Positions 1-11,080 of a stretch of DNA of 64,000 bases are shown in pieces. Both the position numbers and the translations under genes were made by a program. The first letter of the stretch is position 1. Every line of letters starts with the position of its first letter. The stretch covers positions 3,870,631 through 3,934,630 of the forward strand of contig ML682014.1 of assembly GCA_007922195.1 (NCBI GenBank), in the 5' to 3' direction. A model generated the notes under the pieces. It made no database searches, was not told the DNA's origin, and saw only the letters and a list, made by a program, of their open reading frames with translations. The stretch comes from Podocnemis expansa (taxonomy: Eukaryota > Chordata > Testudines > Podocnemididae).

Positions 1-338
1 TAGTTTGAAGTTTGCTGTAACCCTTCTGTGTTGGTAGTATAGTACAAAATACGTTACTTTGTGAATAAGACAGTGTTTAGTTCCCCTGCCAGACTGATTG
101 TCCTGTCATTATGGGAAAGACCTTCCAAGGACTGTTGTGTTTATTCTAAACTGTATCTCAATCAGTTTTATTATGGTCATGTGGCAGAGAGGACACTTCT
201 GTAATAGTTGTGTCTAAAAATGTAGAAGTATATTTCAAGAGTTCTGCCAGCGTCAAGTTTGCCATTCCTCTGGAGAGAAGAGGACGAGACTATGCCTTCA
301 TATGCATGATTTAGAGCTTCCCACATCGATTGCACTTT
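1..338. other. Unique AT-rich DNA, nothing recognised
   Basis: No open frame, repeat terminus or RNA gene could be seen here on either strand. Confidence 0.6.
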
Positions 339-340
339 TA

Positions 341-703
341 GGCTATGTTTACATCTATTTTTTTAGTTTGGACTAATCACAGCTTTTTAGTTTGCACTAG
401 CCGTGCATCCTAGTTCAAACTAATTTTTTAGTTCAAATTAGGATGCATGGCTACTTAAAACTAATGGCTTAGTTTGAACTTTTTTAGTTCAAACTAAACT
501 TAGTCGGTGTCTACATTGTGCCTAGTTCAAACTGAAGTTTGAACTAAGCGCTTAGTCTGGACTAACCAGGTGAACTTATTTGTTAGGACTAAGCTTTGCC
601 TAGTTCGAACCAAGAAATTTCTTAGTTTGAACTAGGCAAAGCCTACTGTAGGCATGGGCTAAATTAGTTAGTCTGGACTAATTGGCTAGTGTGGACATAG
701 CCC
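341..703. mobile_element. Palindromic MITE, GGCTATGT family, copy 1
   Basis: The left end reads GGCTATGTTTACATC and the right end reads GTGTGGACATAGCCC, an inverted pair. The interior is a run of short alternating palindromes built on TAGTTTGAACTAA and its complement. TA dinucleotides (339-340, 704-705) flank the ends, as expected for a TA or YTA target duplication. There is no coding capacity, so it would depend on a transposase supplied elsewhere. Similar copies lie at 13219, 26524, 34596, 36155 and 57055. The superfamily is not certain: TA suggests Tc1/mariner, YTA would suggest PIF/Harbinger. Confidence 0.85.
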
Positions 704-705
704 TA

Positions 706-1310
706 GAGTCTCAGAGGAAATGCACCTGTAATTAAATTGTTAATTTTAGTCCCTTCCCCTTTATAAGTGCTGCTTAGTGTAGACAGTTTCTGAGCCACAC
801 CCATGGGATCCCCTCCCCCTTCTGCTAGAATCTTACAAATTTTTACAGATTTTTTAAAAGATAAATTTCTACTTATTAGAAAGTTTCATGAAAGAACTAC
901 ACAGCTCATCAAAATGGTGTAAAATCCAAGTTAGCAACCCCTAAATGACAGGAAAATAGTCTGTCATCTATAAATCATTACTAAAATGCTGTCTGTGTAT
1001 CATTAGCAACATAAATACACATCAACCACAAATTCTGTTTTCCTCAGGGACCACAAATATTGACACTTAATTTTACATGTATTTTCAATGAACTGCAGAA
1101 CAACAAGTTACATGATTTTATTCTGCATTAAACAAAATATTTCAGGTTAGATGAGAGGAAGATTCTTCAAAATGCATAAAACTATCTTATGGTTCTTCCA
1201 TTTTCAGCACTATAAAGCTGTGAATAATGTTCCTTAGCATTTTTCAATTTAAAAATTCAGTTACCTGTGCATTACTCATTATGCAATCAGGCAATGTTAA
1301 AAATATCGGA
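706..1310. other. Unique AT-rich DNA, nothing recognised
   Basis: A gene-free stretch with stop codons in all frames and no repeat boundary that I can identify. Confidence 0.55.
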
Positions 1311-1372
1311 CTTGATTCTGATCTCCATTATGTAAATACAGTAGGGAGTAACTCCATTGATATCAAGGGTGT
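1311..1372. repeat. Old palindromic amniote-type repeat, left half
   Basis: The segment contains GATTCTGATCTCCATTATG and GGAGTAACTCCATTGAT. These are halves of a familiar sauropsid palindromic repeat of the form 'gatctcagtta...gtaactccattga...'. The matching other half (ACTGGTGTGAGATCAGAATC) appears at 5796-5815, on the far side of the CR1 element. This suggests the CR1 landed inside it. I cannot name the family. Confidence 0.5.
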
Positions 1373-1805
1373 TAGACATAGACATAGACACTAAGGTCAG
1401 AAGGGACCAATATGATCATCTAGTCTGACCTCCCGCACACTGCAGGCCATAAAACCTCACCCACCCACTCTTACAATGAACCTCAAACCTATAACTGAGC
1501 TGTTAAAGTCCTCAAATCATGATTTAAAGACTTTACTACAGAGAATCAACCAGCAAGTGAGCCATGCCCAATGCTACAGCGGAAGGCAAAAACCCCCCAG
1601 TGCCCAAGCCAATCTGCTCTGAGGGAAAATTCCTTCCTGACCCCAAATATGGTGATCAGTTAAACCCTGAGCATGAAAGCAAGTCCACAACAGTCAGGTC
1701 AAGAAGAACTTTTAATAACTCAGAACCCACTCCATCTAATGCCAGGTCACTATCATACCCATCACCAGTAGTAAAAGACAGACAATGGCCAAGCTACACT
1801 GTCCA

Positions 1806-2276
1806 TCATATCATTCCTTCCATAAACTTATCAAGCTCGGTTTTGAAGGCACCTAAGGTTTTTGCACCCACCACTTCCCTTGGTAGACTATTCCAGAACT
1901 TTACTCCTCTGATGGTTAGGAATCTGCATCTAATTTCAAGCCTAAATGTTCTGAAGGCCAGTTTGTATCCATTTGTTCTTGTGTCCACATTGGCACTATA
2001 TTCAAATAATTCCTCTCCCTCCCTTGTATTTATCCCTCTAATGTATTTATAAAGAGCAATCATATTTCCTCTCAGCCTTCTTTTGGTCAGACTAAACAAA
2101 CCAAGCTCTTTAAGTTGTCTCTCATAGGAAAGATTTTCCATTCCACGAATCATCCTTGTAGCCCTTCTTTGCACCTGTTCCAGTTTGACTTCATCTTTCT
2201 TAAACATGGGTGACCAGAACTGTACACAATGTACCATGTGAGATCGCACCAGCACCTTGTATAACTGTACTAACAC
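1806..2276 (-). pseudogene. CR1 ORF2 C-terminal fragment
   Basis: A 156-residue open frame encodes the region downstream of the CR1 reverse transcriptase. It contains VLVRSHMVHCVQFWSP, then QVQRRATRMIRGMENLSYE, then RLRGNMIALYKYIRG, and finally KFWNSLPREVVGAKTLGAFK. These blocks close the ORF2 protein in CR1 elements. The frame differs from that of the reverse transcriptase block upstream (2519-2737). The stretch between them (about 2290-2518) is still recognisable but carries several stops. The gene is therefore a remnant. Confidence 0.9.
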
Positions 2277-2518
2277 CTCCCTATCTCTACTGGAAATACC
2301 TCTTCTGATTCACCTCAGGGCCGCATCAGCTTTTTTTTACTGCCACATCTCATTGGCTACTCATTGTCATTCTATGATCAACCAGTACACCCAGGTTCTT
2401 CTCCTCTGCATCTCTTCCAGCTGATGCATTCTCAACTTATAAGAAAAATTCCTGTTATTTGTCCCTAAGTGCATGATTTGCACTTCCCATTGTTGAATTT
2501 CATCCTATTTCTAATGCT

Positions 2519-2737
2519 TCACTTTACAAGGACATCCAAATCATTCTGTATGCTATCCCAATCCTCCTCTGTATTAGCAATACCTCCCAGCTTGGTGTCA
2601 TCTGCAGACTTAATTAGCACATTCCCACTTTTTGTGCCAAGGTCAATAATGAAAAGGTTGAATAAGATGGATCCCAGGACCGATCCTTGGGGAACTCCAC
2701 TAGTAACCTCCTTCCAGCTAGACAGTTCACCTTTCAC
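2519..2737 (-). pseudogene. CR1 ORF2 reverse transcriptase motifs B and C
   Basis: The frame carries TSGVPQGSVLGSILFNLFI, matching the conserved PQGSVLGP-type block. It is followed by KSADDTKLGG, which matches the catalytic FADD box. The first position of the FADD box has become serine, while the two catalytic aspartates remain. The fragment sits in a third frame relative to the upstream and downstream ORF2 pieces. At least one indel therefore lies on each side, near 2840-2930 and near 2300-2518. Confidence 0.9.
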
Positions 2738-2931
2738 TATGAGTCTCTGTAATCTCCCCTCTAATCAGTTCTTCATCCACCTTTCTATTTTCATATTAAT
2801 CCCCATCTTTCCTAATTTAACTAATAATTCCCTGTGTGGAACTGTATCAAATGCCTTGCCTAAATTAGGTCCACCATATTCCCTTTATCCAAAAAATCTG
2901 TTATCTTCTCAAAAAAGGAGATCAGGTTTGT

Positions 2932-4377
2932 CTAGTATGATCTACCTTTTGTAAAGTCGTGTTGTATTTCATCGCAGTTATCATTCTCCACAATATCCTT
3001 AAGTACCTTCTCCTTCAAAATTTTCTCCAAGACCTTGCATCCTGCTGAAGTCAAACTAACAGGCCTGTAGGTACCTGGATCCCTTTTACTCCCTTTCTTG
3101 AAAATAGGGACTGCATTAGCAATTCTCCAGTCATAAGGCACAACCTGTGTGTTCACTGATACTTTAAAAATCCTTGCTAAAGGGCTGGCAATTTCATGTG
3201 CAAGTTCCTTCAATATTCTTGGATGGAGATTAGCTGGACCCCCTGATTTAGTTCCATTAAGCAGCTGAAGCTTGGCTTTCACCTCATATATGGTAATTTC
3301 CACTTCTACATTCTCTTTCCCATTAGCTGCCCAAACTCTGTCCCCTATCTCACCATCACCCTCATGAAAGACAGAGGCAAAGTACTTATTTAGATATTCA
3401 GCCATGCCTAGATTATCCCTGATCTCTACCCAATCCTCAGTGTACAGTGGTCCAACTTCATCCTTCTGTGTTTTCTTTCTATTTAGATGGCAGAAGAGCC
3501 TTTTACTATTGGTTTTGATTCCCTTTGCGAGGTCTAACTCTGCTTGGCTTTTGGCCTTCCTCACTTGATCCTTACATGTTCTGACCTCTAAAAGGTAGCC
3601 CTCCTTTCCTATGTCTCCTCTCTTCCACTCCTTGTAGGTCTTGTGTTTCCTCCTAATCGCCTGTCTAAGATGTACATTCATCCAGCTTGGTTTAGAACCC
3701 ATGCCTGAAAATTTTTTCCTCTTTTTTGGAATGCAGGCTTCAGATAGTTCCTGCTGTTTTGTCTTGAAGCAGTTCCAAGCATCCTCAATGTTCACATCCA
3801 TGAATTCTTTGGTCCAGTCCACTTCTCTAGCTAATTCCCTTAATTTTTTGAAGTTAGCCCTTTTGAAGTCAAAGACTCTGGTCACAGATTTATTTTTGTT
3901 TACCCTTCCGTTCAGTTTAAATTGGATTAGCTCGTGGTCACTAGAGCCCAAGTTGTCCCCTACAACTAATTCCTCTATGAGGTCCTCACTACTGACTAAT
4001 ACCAAATCTAAGATCGCATCTCCTCTTGTTGGTTTGGAAACTGCTTGATGGAGAAATTCATCTGCTATCACCTCCTAGAAAGTCTGGGCCCTTTTATTGC
4101 TGCTAGCGCATATCCTCCAGTCTATATCTGGGAAGCTAAAGTCTCCCATAATCACACAGTTCCTAGTAGTGTTTACTTCCTTAAAGGCCTTAAAGAGTTC
4201 ACTATCCATGTCCCAATCAGATCCTGGAGGTCTGTAACACACCCCAAGCACTAATCCAGGAGAAACTCTAGTAGCTTTCTTCTCCAATGTGATTTTGAAC
4301 CAGATAGACTCTGTCTTGCTAACTCCATCACTCTGAATTTCTTTGCATTCTATTGCATCATTGATATACAATGCCAC
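2932..4377 (-). pseudogene. CR1 ORF2: endonuclease C-terminal half and first RT blocks
   Basis: Two pieces share one frame, separated by an in-frame stop at 4075-4077. The first (4078-4377) has GVCYRPPGSDWD and CVIMGDFSFPDIDW, the RPP and GDF blocks of APE-type endonucleases. The second (2935-4071) starts with the AILDLVLV and GSSDHELI blocks, the last with the catalytic SDH. A linker follows. The first reverse transcriptase blocks then appear: SGGPANLHPRILKELA, DWRIANAVPIFKKGSKRDPG and TYRPVSLTS. The frame ends at a stop within the HDFTKGRSY block, where CR1 elements normally read on. This element would have cut the target and copied its RNA at the nick. Confidence 0.93.
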
Positions 4378-4631
4378 ACTGCCACCTTTGCCATTACATC
4401 TGTCTTTCCTAGCACATAGCCTTCAATGCCTGTATACCAGTCGTGACTACTATTGCACCATGTTTCTGTTATCCCTATAATATCCGGTTTCAATTCCTCT
4501 ACCAGTAGTTCCAGTTTCTCCATTTTATTACCTAGGCTTCTCGCATTGGCATATAAACATTTTAGCTTTTGCTGCTCAGCTTTGCTCACATTCTTTACCC
4601 AATGTGGCCTTTTTTTTACTACTGCCAACAT
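4350..4631 (-). pseudogene. CR1 ORF2 N-terminal endonuclease fragment
   Basis: The frame holds KCLYANARSLGNKMEKLELL followed by DIIGITETW. These are the first two blocks of the APE-like endonuclease, with the metal-binding Asn and Glu. The frame is lost near 4380-4395, where the next block (VALYINDAI) continues in the frame of the downstream piece. A single indel there explains the overlap of the two open frames. A further open frame at 4576-4776 probably represents the start of ORF2 or the ORF1/ORF2 linker. Confidence 0.9.
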
Positions 4632-4781
4632 CGCCCATCAGACCAGTATTTGTGCTTCCCACCTTTCTAAGATCCATACTGCCTCCCACATCTTTGTCTC
4701 TTCTCAATTTAGTTTCCTGCCCCTCAATGCTAGTATCAGGCGTAATTGTCTGAGCATCTCGCAACCATCTCTTCACGCTCC

Positions 4782-5780
4782 CTAGTTTAAAGCTGTCTTA
4801 ATCAGTTGAGCTAGCCTCCCTCCCAGAAGTCTGTTTCCCTCTCTATTCAGATGTAGTCCATCCCAAGCAAACAGTCTTCTGTCCATGAACGCCTCCCAGT
4901 GCCCATACATCCCAAAGCCCTCCTTGTAACACCACTGCCTGAGCCATCTGTCAACTGCCAGAATCTCACACCTGTGTTGTCCTCTTCTAGGGACAGGCAG
5001 AATCCCACTGAAGATCACCTGAGCCTCTAGCTCCTTGAGAGTCCTCCCCACCCTAGCATAGTCTCCTTTGATACTTTCCAATGAGAATCTAGCTATATTA
5101 TTCGTACCCACATGAAGGATAATCAGAGGATTCTTTCCTGCTCCCATTAGGATCCTCTTCAGCCTCAGATCCACTCGTGTATCTTAGCTCCAGGTAAGCA
5201 GCATACCCTCCTGTTCTCAGGGTCACTTCTAGTTACAGGCCTGTCTGTCCTCCTCAGCAGAGAACTCCCAGTCACATACACTTGCCTTTTCCTGGCAACA
5301 GTGTGCTTTTCCAGTCTATCCCCAGTTCTCTCTGTCCAGGAGTCATGATGTCTATAGCTGCTGTTCCCAATCCCCTGCATCTGCTTCTGAATGCTCCCTG
5401 GGCTCTTATTTTATCTCCAGTGGCTCAACTCCTCTTTGAATGGGACTAGCTGTTCTCCTCTTCTTCCTCACACTCCCACCTTCAGTGTTCACCTGCTGGA
5501 CTCCTTCATTTGCTAATTCAGCAAACCTGTTACTGACTTCTAATTCACCTTCACTAGCTGGTCTTTTTCTCTGCCTCCTTCTCACAGTCACGTGTTTCCA
5601 CTGCTCACTTTCCTCACCTAGCAGTCTCCCCTCAGAATTGGCTGCTTCTGTTTCCATCTGCAGGTTTGAGTTTTTGTGTTCAGCCTCCCCAGTCCTCTGC
5701 TCCATCAACTGTTCAAATCCCCTTCTAAACTCAACCATAGTTACCACCTGCATCGTCAACCCTTGGATATTCTCCTCCAA
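4782..5780 (-). pseudogene. CR1 ORF1 remnant with esterase-like domain
   Basis: Three frames together cover ORF1. The first (5406-5780) begins MEENIQGLTMQV and has a coiled-coil-like glutamate-rich start followed by a basic RRRQRKRP segment. The second (5165-5380) has RQVYVTGSSLLRRTDRPV. The third (4782-5174) has IILHVGTNNI and FAWDGLHLNREGNRLL. The last two form the blocks of the SGNH/GDSL esterase domain known from CR1 ORF1 proteins: the nucleophile block (GSS where GDS is usual), GTNN and DGLHLN with the Asp-x-x-His pair. Two frame changes (near 5390 and near 5170) break the gene. Confidence 0.85.
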
Positions 5781-5795
5781 CAGACCAATGAAAAA

Positions 5796-5815
5796 ACTGG
5801 TGTGAGATCAGAATC
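5796..5815. repeat. Old palindromic repeat, right remnant beyond CR1
   Basis: ACTGGTGTGAGATCAGAATC is the complement-type half of the repeat at 1311-1372. Its position directly after the CR1 5' end supports insertion of the CR1 into a pre-existing copy. Confidence 0.45.
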
Positions 5816-5819
5816 GGAA

Positions 5820-7865
5820 ATATTGGTAAATGGAATTTTTGGTGGATAAAAATAAAGCATGGAGGCATGTTAGACACTCTAGCTTTTATATGCACAAAAG
5901 GAAAGCTGCTGAGATTTGGCAAATGGTCCAAAAAAAAAAGTTTTTGCAGTTTTCAGGGTCCCTGACATTTGAAAGGGAAGCAAGTTTATGTAAGGAAATC
6001 ATATAGCTACATATTTCTTTTCAACTTTTGGCCCTGAATTCAGTGAAAGTAGTTTGAAATAAATGCACAAAATGAGACATTAATATTAGAAAAATAAGAG
6101 TATGGTGGACTTGTTCTGTTCCTTTACATTTCATCATTGAAAAATATTGAAATATGCTAACTATTAATTAGTAGAAAGTGTCATCATTGCAAGAACAGTA
6201 AAACTGCTTACTCACTTGTGAATCTTTGCCTTATAAGTTCTTTTCTTAGTTTGCTTTTTTGGGGAGGGATTTCAAATGGTTTTGTGTGGCAGCTAATATA
6301 ATGGGTCCTCAGTCCTGAGTTCTACTGTAATATAAATACTATTATAATTATAAATATCTGAAATTAACTGATGGGAAAAGTAAGCAGGATGTAATGTTAA
6401 GCTAGATCTAACCATTTTGGAGGTACTCGGTATTCAGACTCAGGTTGAGCAGTAAGAGGGCTAGATGAGAGAGAGGATAGGGTTAGAACCATCAGAGGAA
6501 ACTGAAGGGGAAGGGCAATGCTTGAAAAAGTTACTTGATCTTGAAATGGAAAGTAATAGCTACTGTATCAAAGTTCTTTCTCACCTTGAAACTGCCCACC
6601 CACTTCAGGAGTCAAGAGTGAACTGGCTGAACAGTTTCATGCAGTTCCTGGACCTAGCTGAAGTATGACATTCTGCAGTGAAGATCCTGATCTGTAAGAC
6701 CATTAAAAAAAACCCCTTCTTCTTACAACCTCAAATAACAATAGCAGCTGCCATAAATAAGGTTTCCCAGCAGCTGACTCTGGGAAGTAAGAATTCCAAG
6801 TTATGAAGAAGCCTCATTTTACAAGTTAACAAAATAATTACGTAACTTGAGAGGCCTCACTAAGTATCATTTCTTTTTGCCTGTCTATGGTTTGCTGTTT
6901 TTGAGCTTGGAAGTTTCAAAACCAAAATGAAACAGAACAAACAACTCGAACCAAACTTAAAAAAAAATAAAACAAAACCATCAACAAAAACAAAACAAAA
7001 CAAAACAAACCCCACAAGGAAACCATGTGAAATTCAGAATGTGAACTTTTTGGGGCAAACTTTTAACTGATTAGTGCACATAAACTAATTCGACAATTTT
7101 CTTGGAAGTCATCAGAAAATTCAAGCATAACCCACAGCTTATAAGATGAAAACTTTTGGGGAGACACGGTTTTTCATATAAAACAAAGAGGCTGAACTCA
7201 CACTTTAAGTGCAAAACAGAATATAACTTTAATTTTGATGTTGTAATGGGCACCACCATAATTCACTACATAATTGACTCTTTTACTGATAGCTATAATA
7301 CTTTGAATCTTTGCAAAAAAGAATTTACTTTAAAATAATAGATGAGAACTTCAAGTCATCTCCTTCCTGTGATCAGGATGCAAAAGTGAATACAGCAAGG
7401 AAAAAAGAGCAAATTCTGCATGGAGGAACTTATTGTATGAAAATTCTCCATCTGATTAAAATTTGCTATTCCTTATCTGTTCAATATGAAAGTCACACTG
7501 GTACTTTTATTAATACCAGCTGAAGGACAAACCCTTTATATCATCTGTAAAATGGATCATTATTTTTATCAATTTAGCTTGGCATTTCCTTGTCATTTAT
7601 CTCAAATACTTTTATTTCTGGTTTTTTTTGCATTCATTTTCAGAGGGGAGATTTAACCCTGCACTTGATTGCAATTTGTTTAATTTATTGACTAATAGTG
7701 TACAGTAGTGGCTCTTCTATAACTCCACTCTAGTTAGGGACTCTCCTCGGATTGTCATATATATATTTTTTCATCAGGATGATACTGTTTCTAGCTTTGT
7801 GTTAGAGCTCTTTGGTATTGGCATAGTGAACGAGTAATGTTAATCCTTGCAGGGATGAAAGCTAG
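5820..7865. other. Unique DNA with an A-rich tract
   Basis: No gene or clear repeat is visible. An A-rich (AAAAC)n-like tract lies at about 6957-7013 and could be the decayed tail of a retroposed sequence, but I recognise no body next to it. Confidence 0.55.
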
Positions 7866-7867
7866 TA

Positions 7868-8235
7868 CAGCTAGTCCTCACTTAGTGACCTACTCGTTTA
7901 GTGACCCCTCAGAGTTATGACCGGCTCTCTGATGAGTTGGTATTATGGCGATGTACGAGAACTCGCATCAACTCTCTCAGATTACCTATATTTACAGTAC
8001 ACTATGCAAACTAAGTTCAGTACATTAGAGCTTAAAACATTTAAAATATATATTAAAAATGTTATAAATGATGCAAAGGTGACATTAAAACTATCTACCG
8101 ATGGTTGAAAAACCCACTACCAGTAAAGTACATTATGCCTGAAATACCGGTAAGGGCTGCTCCTCGTTTAGTGACCAATTCGTTTATCAACCGGGTTTCA
8201 GGAACGGAACCCGGTCACTAAGTGAGGACTACCTG
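7868..8235. mobile_element. Tc1/mariner- or pogo-type MITE
   Basis: The ends form a long inverted repeat: CAGCTAGTCCTCACTTAGTG on the left and CACTAAGTGAGGACTACCTG on the right. TA dinucleotides flank both sides (7866-7867 and 8236-8237), the target duplication typical of Tc1/mariner and pogo elements. Next to each end is a second related block (ACTCGTTTAGTGACC and CGTTTAGTGACCAATTCG, in direct orientation). The 368-bp body has no transposase, so it is non-autonomous. The open frame at 7917-8108 inside it is a chance frame. Confidence 0.88.
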
Positions 8236-8237
8236 TA

Positions 8238-10555
8238 TGACAAGACATTGCAGTGATCTTTCCTACACTCTGACCCTAAGTAAATAGCTAGCGTTATTTC
8301 TGAACAAAGTTGTTCCTGTTATCTAACTGCATGGTATTCTTCTCTTGGTGTTCACAGCTTAAACAAAAGTATTTTGATTTTTTCCAATACTAAGTCACCA
8401 CTTTTCATTAACTGTGAATTATGTTATCTTTTGAATCCTTAGATTTGGCTTCCTGTAATTGTTTCTACAGATCTTGACATTTTCATTTCCAAACAAGTCC
8501 CATTAACAGCCATGATGTAATGTATGACGGGTATTGTATCACCACATACCACTAGGGTGGCTAGTGAGCTCTGAAACGGCTATTCAGCCTGCCCTTAATA
8601 CAGTCTAGAAAGGGTTTGATCTGTAACTTCTTGTAGGTTATGATGCATGACTATGGAACTAATTCTCTGTTAGTGATAACTAGAAAACCGAGTCTACTGT
8701 AGTAATTAGGTAAAAAATACACAAGGATAAGAGTACAAATATTGCTTATGACGGTTTTGATGGTTGAAGGTACAAAGTTCTCCAGGCCTTTTGAGAAGAC
8801 ATTTGAATTAATGTGCTGTTGGCAGTCTTGGAACACTGAGCACTGGAGAAGTGTTTGCCATCTCTCTGCACTGCTTTTTAATTTTATGTGTGGTTTTGGA
8901 CCAGTGCAATAGTGCACTGTCTATGGAGATCTTGCATTTGTGGAGCTGTACAGCAATGCTAATCTCTTCTGTCTGCAACTTTGGTAGTGGACACAATTAT
9001 GCAGGAAGTTTGTATTAACAATAACCTCCTTATTCTAACTTTTCTTGACTTTGTTTTGCTTTATAGGGTAAAATGAGCATAGCTCTTGTGAACAGTATTA
9101 GATTTGCTGCTCTGAAAACTAACACTCTCCAGAATATTATATTTGTGTGTGCATGTTTCCTTTCCAACCTTGTAAATAACTCTCTTACTTAGTTAATTTA
9201 TCTTTAGTTAGCTTTATTACAGGATTCACTACAGGCATTGTCTTTGATTTGAGATTGTAGTATAACTGGTTATTTGAGACTGGGAGTAACCTGAATATTG
9301 TTGTCATTTTTGTTGTGACTATCTGTGACAGAGTTCAGCTGTTTAGGTGGCAAGATAGACTGGAATGCTGGGGGACTGTTTGTGACTCCATTGTAAATTG
9401 GCAATAGTCTTTAGCAGTTCAAACTATTTGCTGGGTTGGGAATCTAACTATAGGATGCACAACCTGATTGGGATTTCTGGCCTGCTTTTTGACAGATTGG
9501 CACTCATGGTCATGAGCCACTCCAGACAATGTGATAATCCCTTCCGGAAATTCTGTTATATATGATAACTGGATATTCTTGATGTCTATGTGGATTTGTA
9601 AATAACATAATTGAAAATCTTCAGTCTCTTGAATCGTTTGGTCTCAAGCTCTTTTGTTTTTACTGAGTGCCCCAATTTTTTACCCATATGCCAGGATTGC
9701 AATTACAGGCTGCTGCTTTCCACTGCCTGCAGGCACCCCTAGGGCTCATTGCCACTGGTAAATAATTAAGATATGAAATGATGGGCATTGTATGTCAAAC
9801 ATTTTTGCTTATGGGACAGATTACATAAGAGTTTTATTAGTATTAGCTTGTAAAATATATTATAAAAGATGTCATTTAGATCTTCTTGCTATATACAAAG
9901 GAAGAAAATATATTAACAAGAAGGATGATGCAGAATTAATGGTTTTCAATTTGTCTTTCATTAAAGTTTGAAATCATTAGGAGAATCAAACAGTAGTTTC
10001 AAGATTTAACATTAATGTAACATATTAATGCATATCAAAGGCTCCTTCCCTAGCAGCTAGCCTCTTTTTTTTGGTTCTCTGATTTTCTTTTACATCTGTT
10101 CGTGAAGCAGCTGGACTGATCCATCCTGCAGTCTATTCCAATCTTGATGGGTATGTCCCTTTAAGGATTGCTTTTCCTTCCTTAGCAGACTTTACTTTCT
10201 TTTGGTAGAACTGTAGGGATTTATTTGGAGTTTTGAGTTTCCATTTATTATGGAGTTATCTCCATACAGAAAGGAGATACCTTTAGTTTAGTGCATGCTT
10301 TTAGCAGACATCATCCAGTGGTGACATCAGTGAATTTATTTTACTTACAGTACTTTTTGTCAGAATTAGATACAGTAAAAACTTAAATTATATTCCCTTT
10401 CAATCCAACCTTAAGAAGACTTCCATAAAAAGTTAATTACCTTTTTGGACTGATTGATTTAAACAACCAATAATCTTTTCTTGTCCCTAAATTTGGATTC
10501 TTTTATTCATCTTCATGAGTATGAACAAATAGCACTTGGTCATATTTTCCTCCGG
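8238..10555. other. Unique DNA, nothing recognised
   Basis: About 2.3 kb of AT-rich sequence with only short random open frames. I see no exon with credible splice sites, no repeat ends and no RNA gene. Confidence 0.55.
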
Positions 10556-10559
10556 CTTT

Positions 10560-11080
10560 TACAAGCTGTCCTGGATCCTAAAGATTGATGCTAGGGCCCC
10601 AGCTCTTAAACAGTCTCTGAGAGAACCCCTTTAGTGTGCCAGACCCCCTTACGGGCCTCACTCTTCCTCCAGCATAAGTCATGTTGATTCACCACCTCCA
10701 CTGGTTCCCCTGGCGGAAATGAGTACACTCTTAGGGAGCAACACACCTCATCCAGCTTCTGCACTGATGTTCACACAGTGTTGTCAAAACAGAAATATTT
10801 AGTTGTCTACTGGAACACAGCTTAGTTAGCAGCATAGAGAAAAGAATGTTACGGGAAAGTTCCTTCTGATGAGCCCAGAGTCCTAGCCAAGCTGTGAAGA
10901 AATTCTTGGCTCCAGCTCTGTCCATCTCCTTTTTGTCTAAGTTCCCAGACCAATCCCACCTGGCTTCTTCTCAGTCCATTGTTCAATGCTGGGTCAAACA
11001 GAGCTGGCTTTTTGCAGGGCAAGACGGGGGCTGGAGGGGAGCCATTCATGGTCATCAACTCTCCTAATTAGCTGTGTGTG
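10560..11080. repeat. Possible interspersed repeat, unclassified
   Basis: This block is more GC-rich than its surroundings and, from memory, reads like a dispersed sequence seen in turtle genomes ('gggccccagctcttaaacagtctctgag...'). I cannot see boundaries, terminal repeats or coding motifs, so the call rests on recall only. A copy-number search of the source genome would settle it. Confidence 0.3.

Larger units (their letters stand above)
1374..5790 (-). mobile_element. CR1 LINE, nearly full length, decayed
   Basis: This is a non-LTR retrotransposon of the CR1 clade on the minus strand. Its 3' end lies at 1374-1440, where the minus-strand sequence runs through the typical 'agatgatcatattggtccc ttctgacctta' end and finishes in short direct repeats of GTCTAT. 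Going upstream there are a 3' UTR (about 1374-1800), an ORF2 remnant (1806-4631 or further) and an ORF1 remnant (4782-5780). The order ORF1, endonuclease, reverse transcriptase, C-terminal region, 3' UTR is that of an intact CR1. Frames change several times and stop codons interrupt both ORFs, so it is inactive. The 5' limit is approximate: recognisable CR1 sequence ends just upstream of the ORF1 start, and an older repeat resumes near 5796. Confidence 0.93.

Noticed and set aside
1564..2954. Plus-strand frames at 1564-2052 and 2469-2954
   Set aside because: They are antisense shadows of the minus-strand CR1 ORF2 and 3' UTR.
3641..5805. Plus-strand frames at 3641-4048, 4453-4785 and 5440-5805
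   Set aside because: Antisense shadows of CR1 ORF2 and ORF1.
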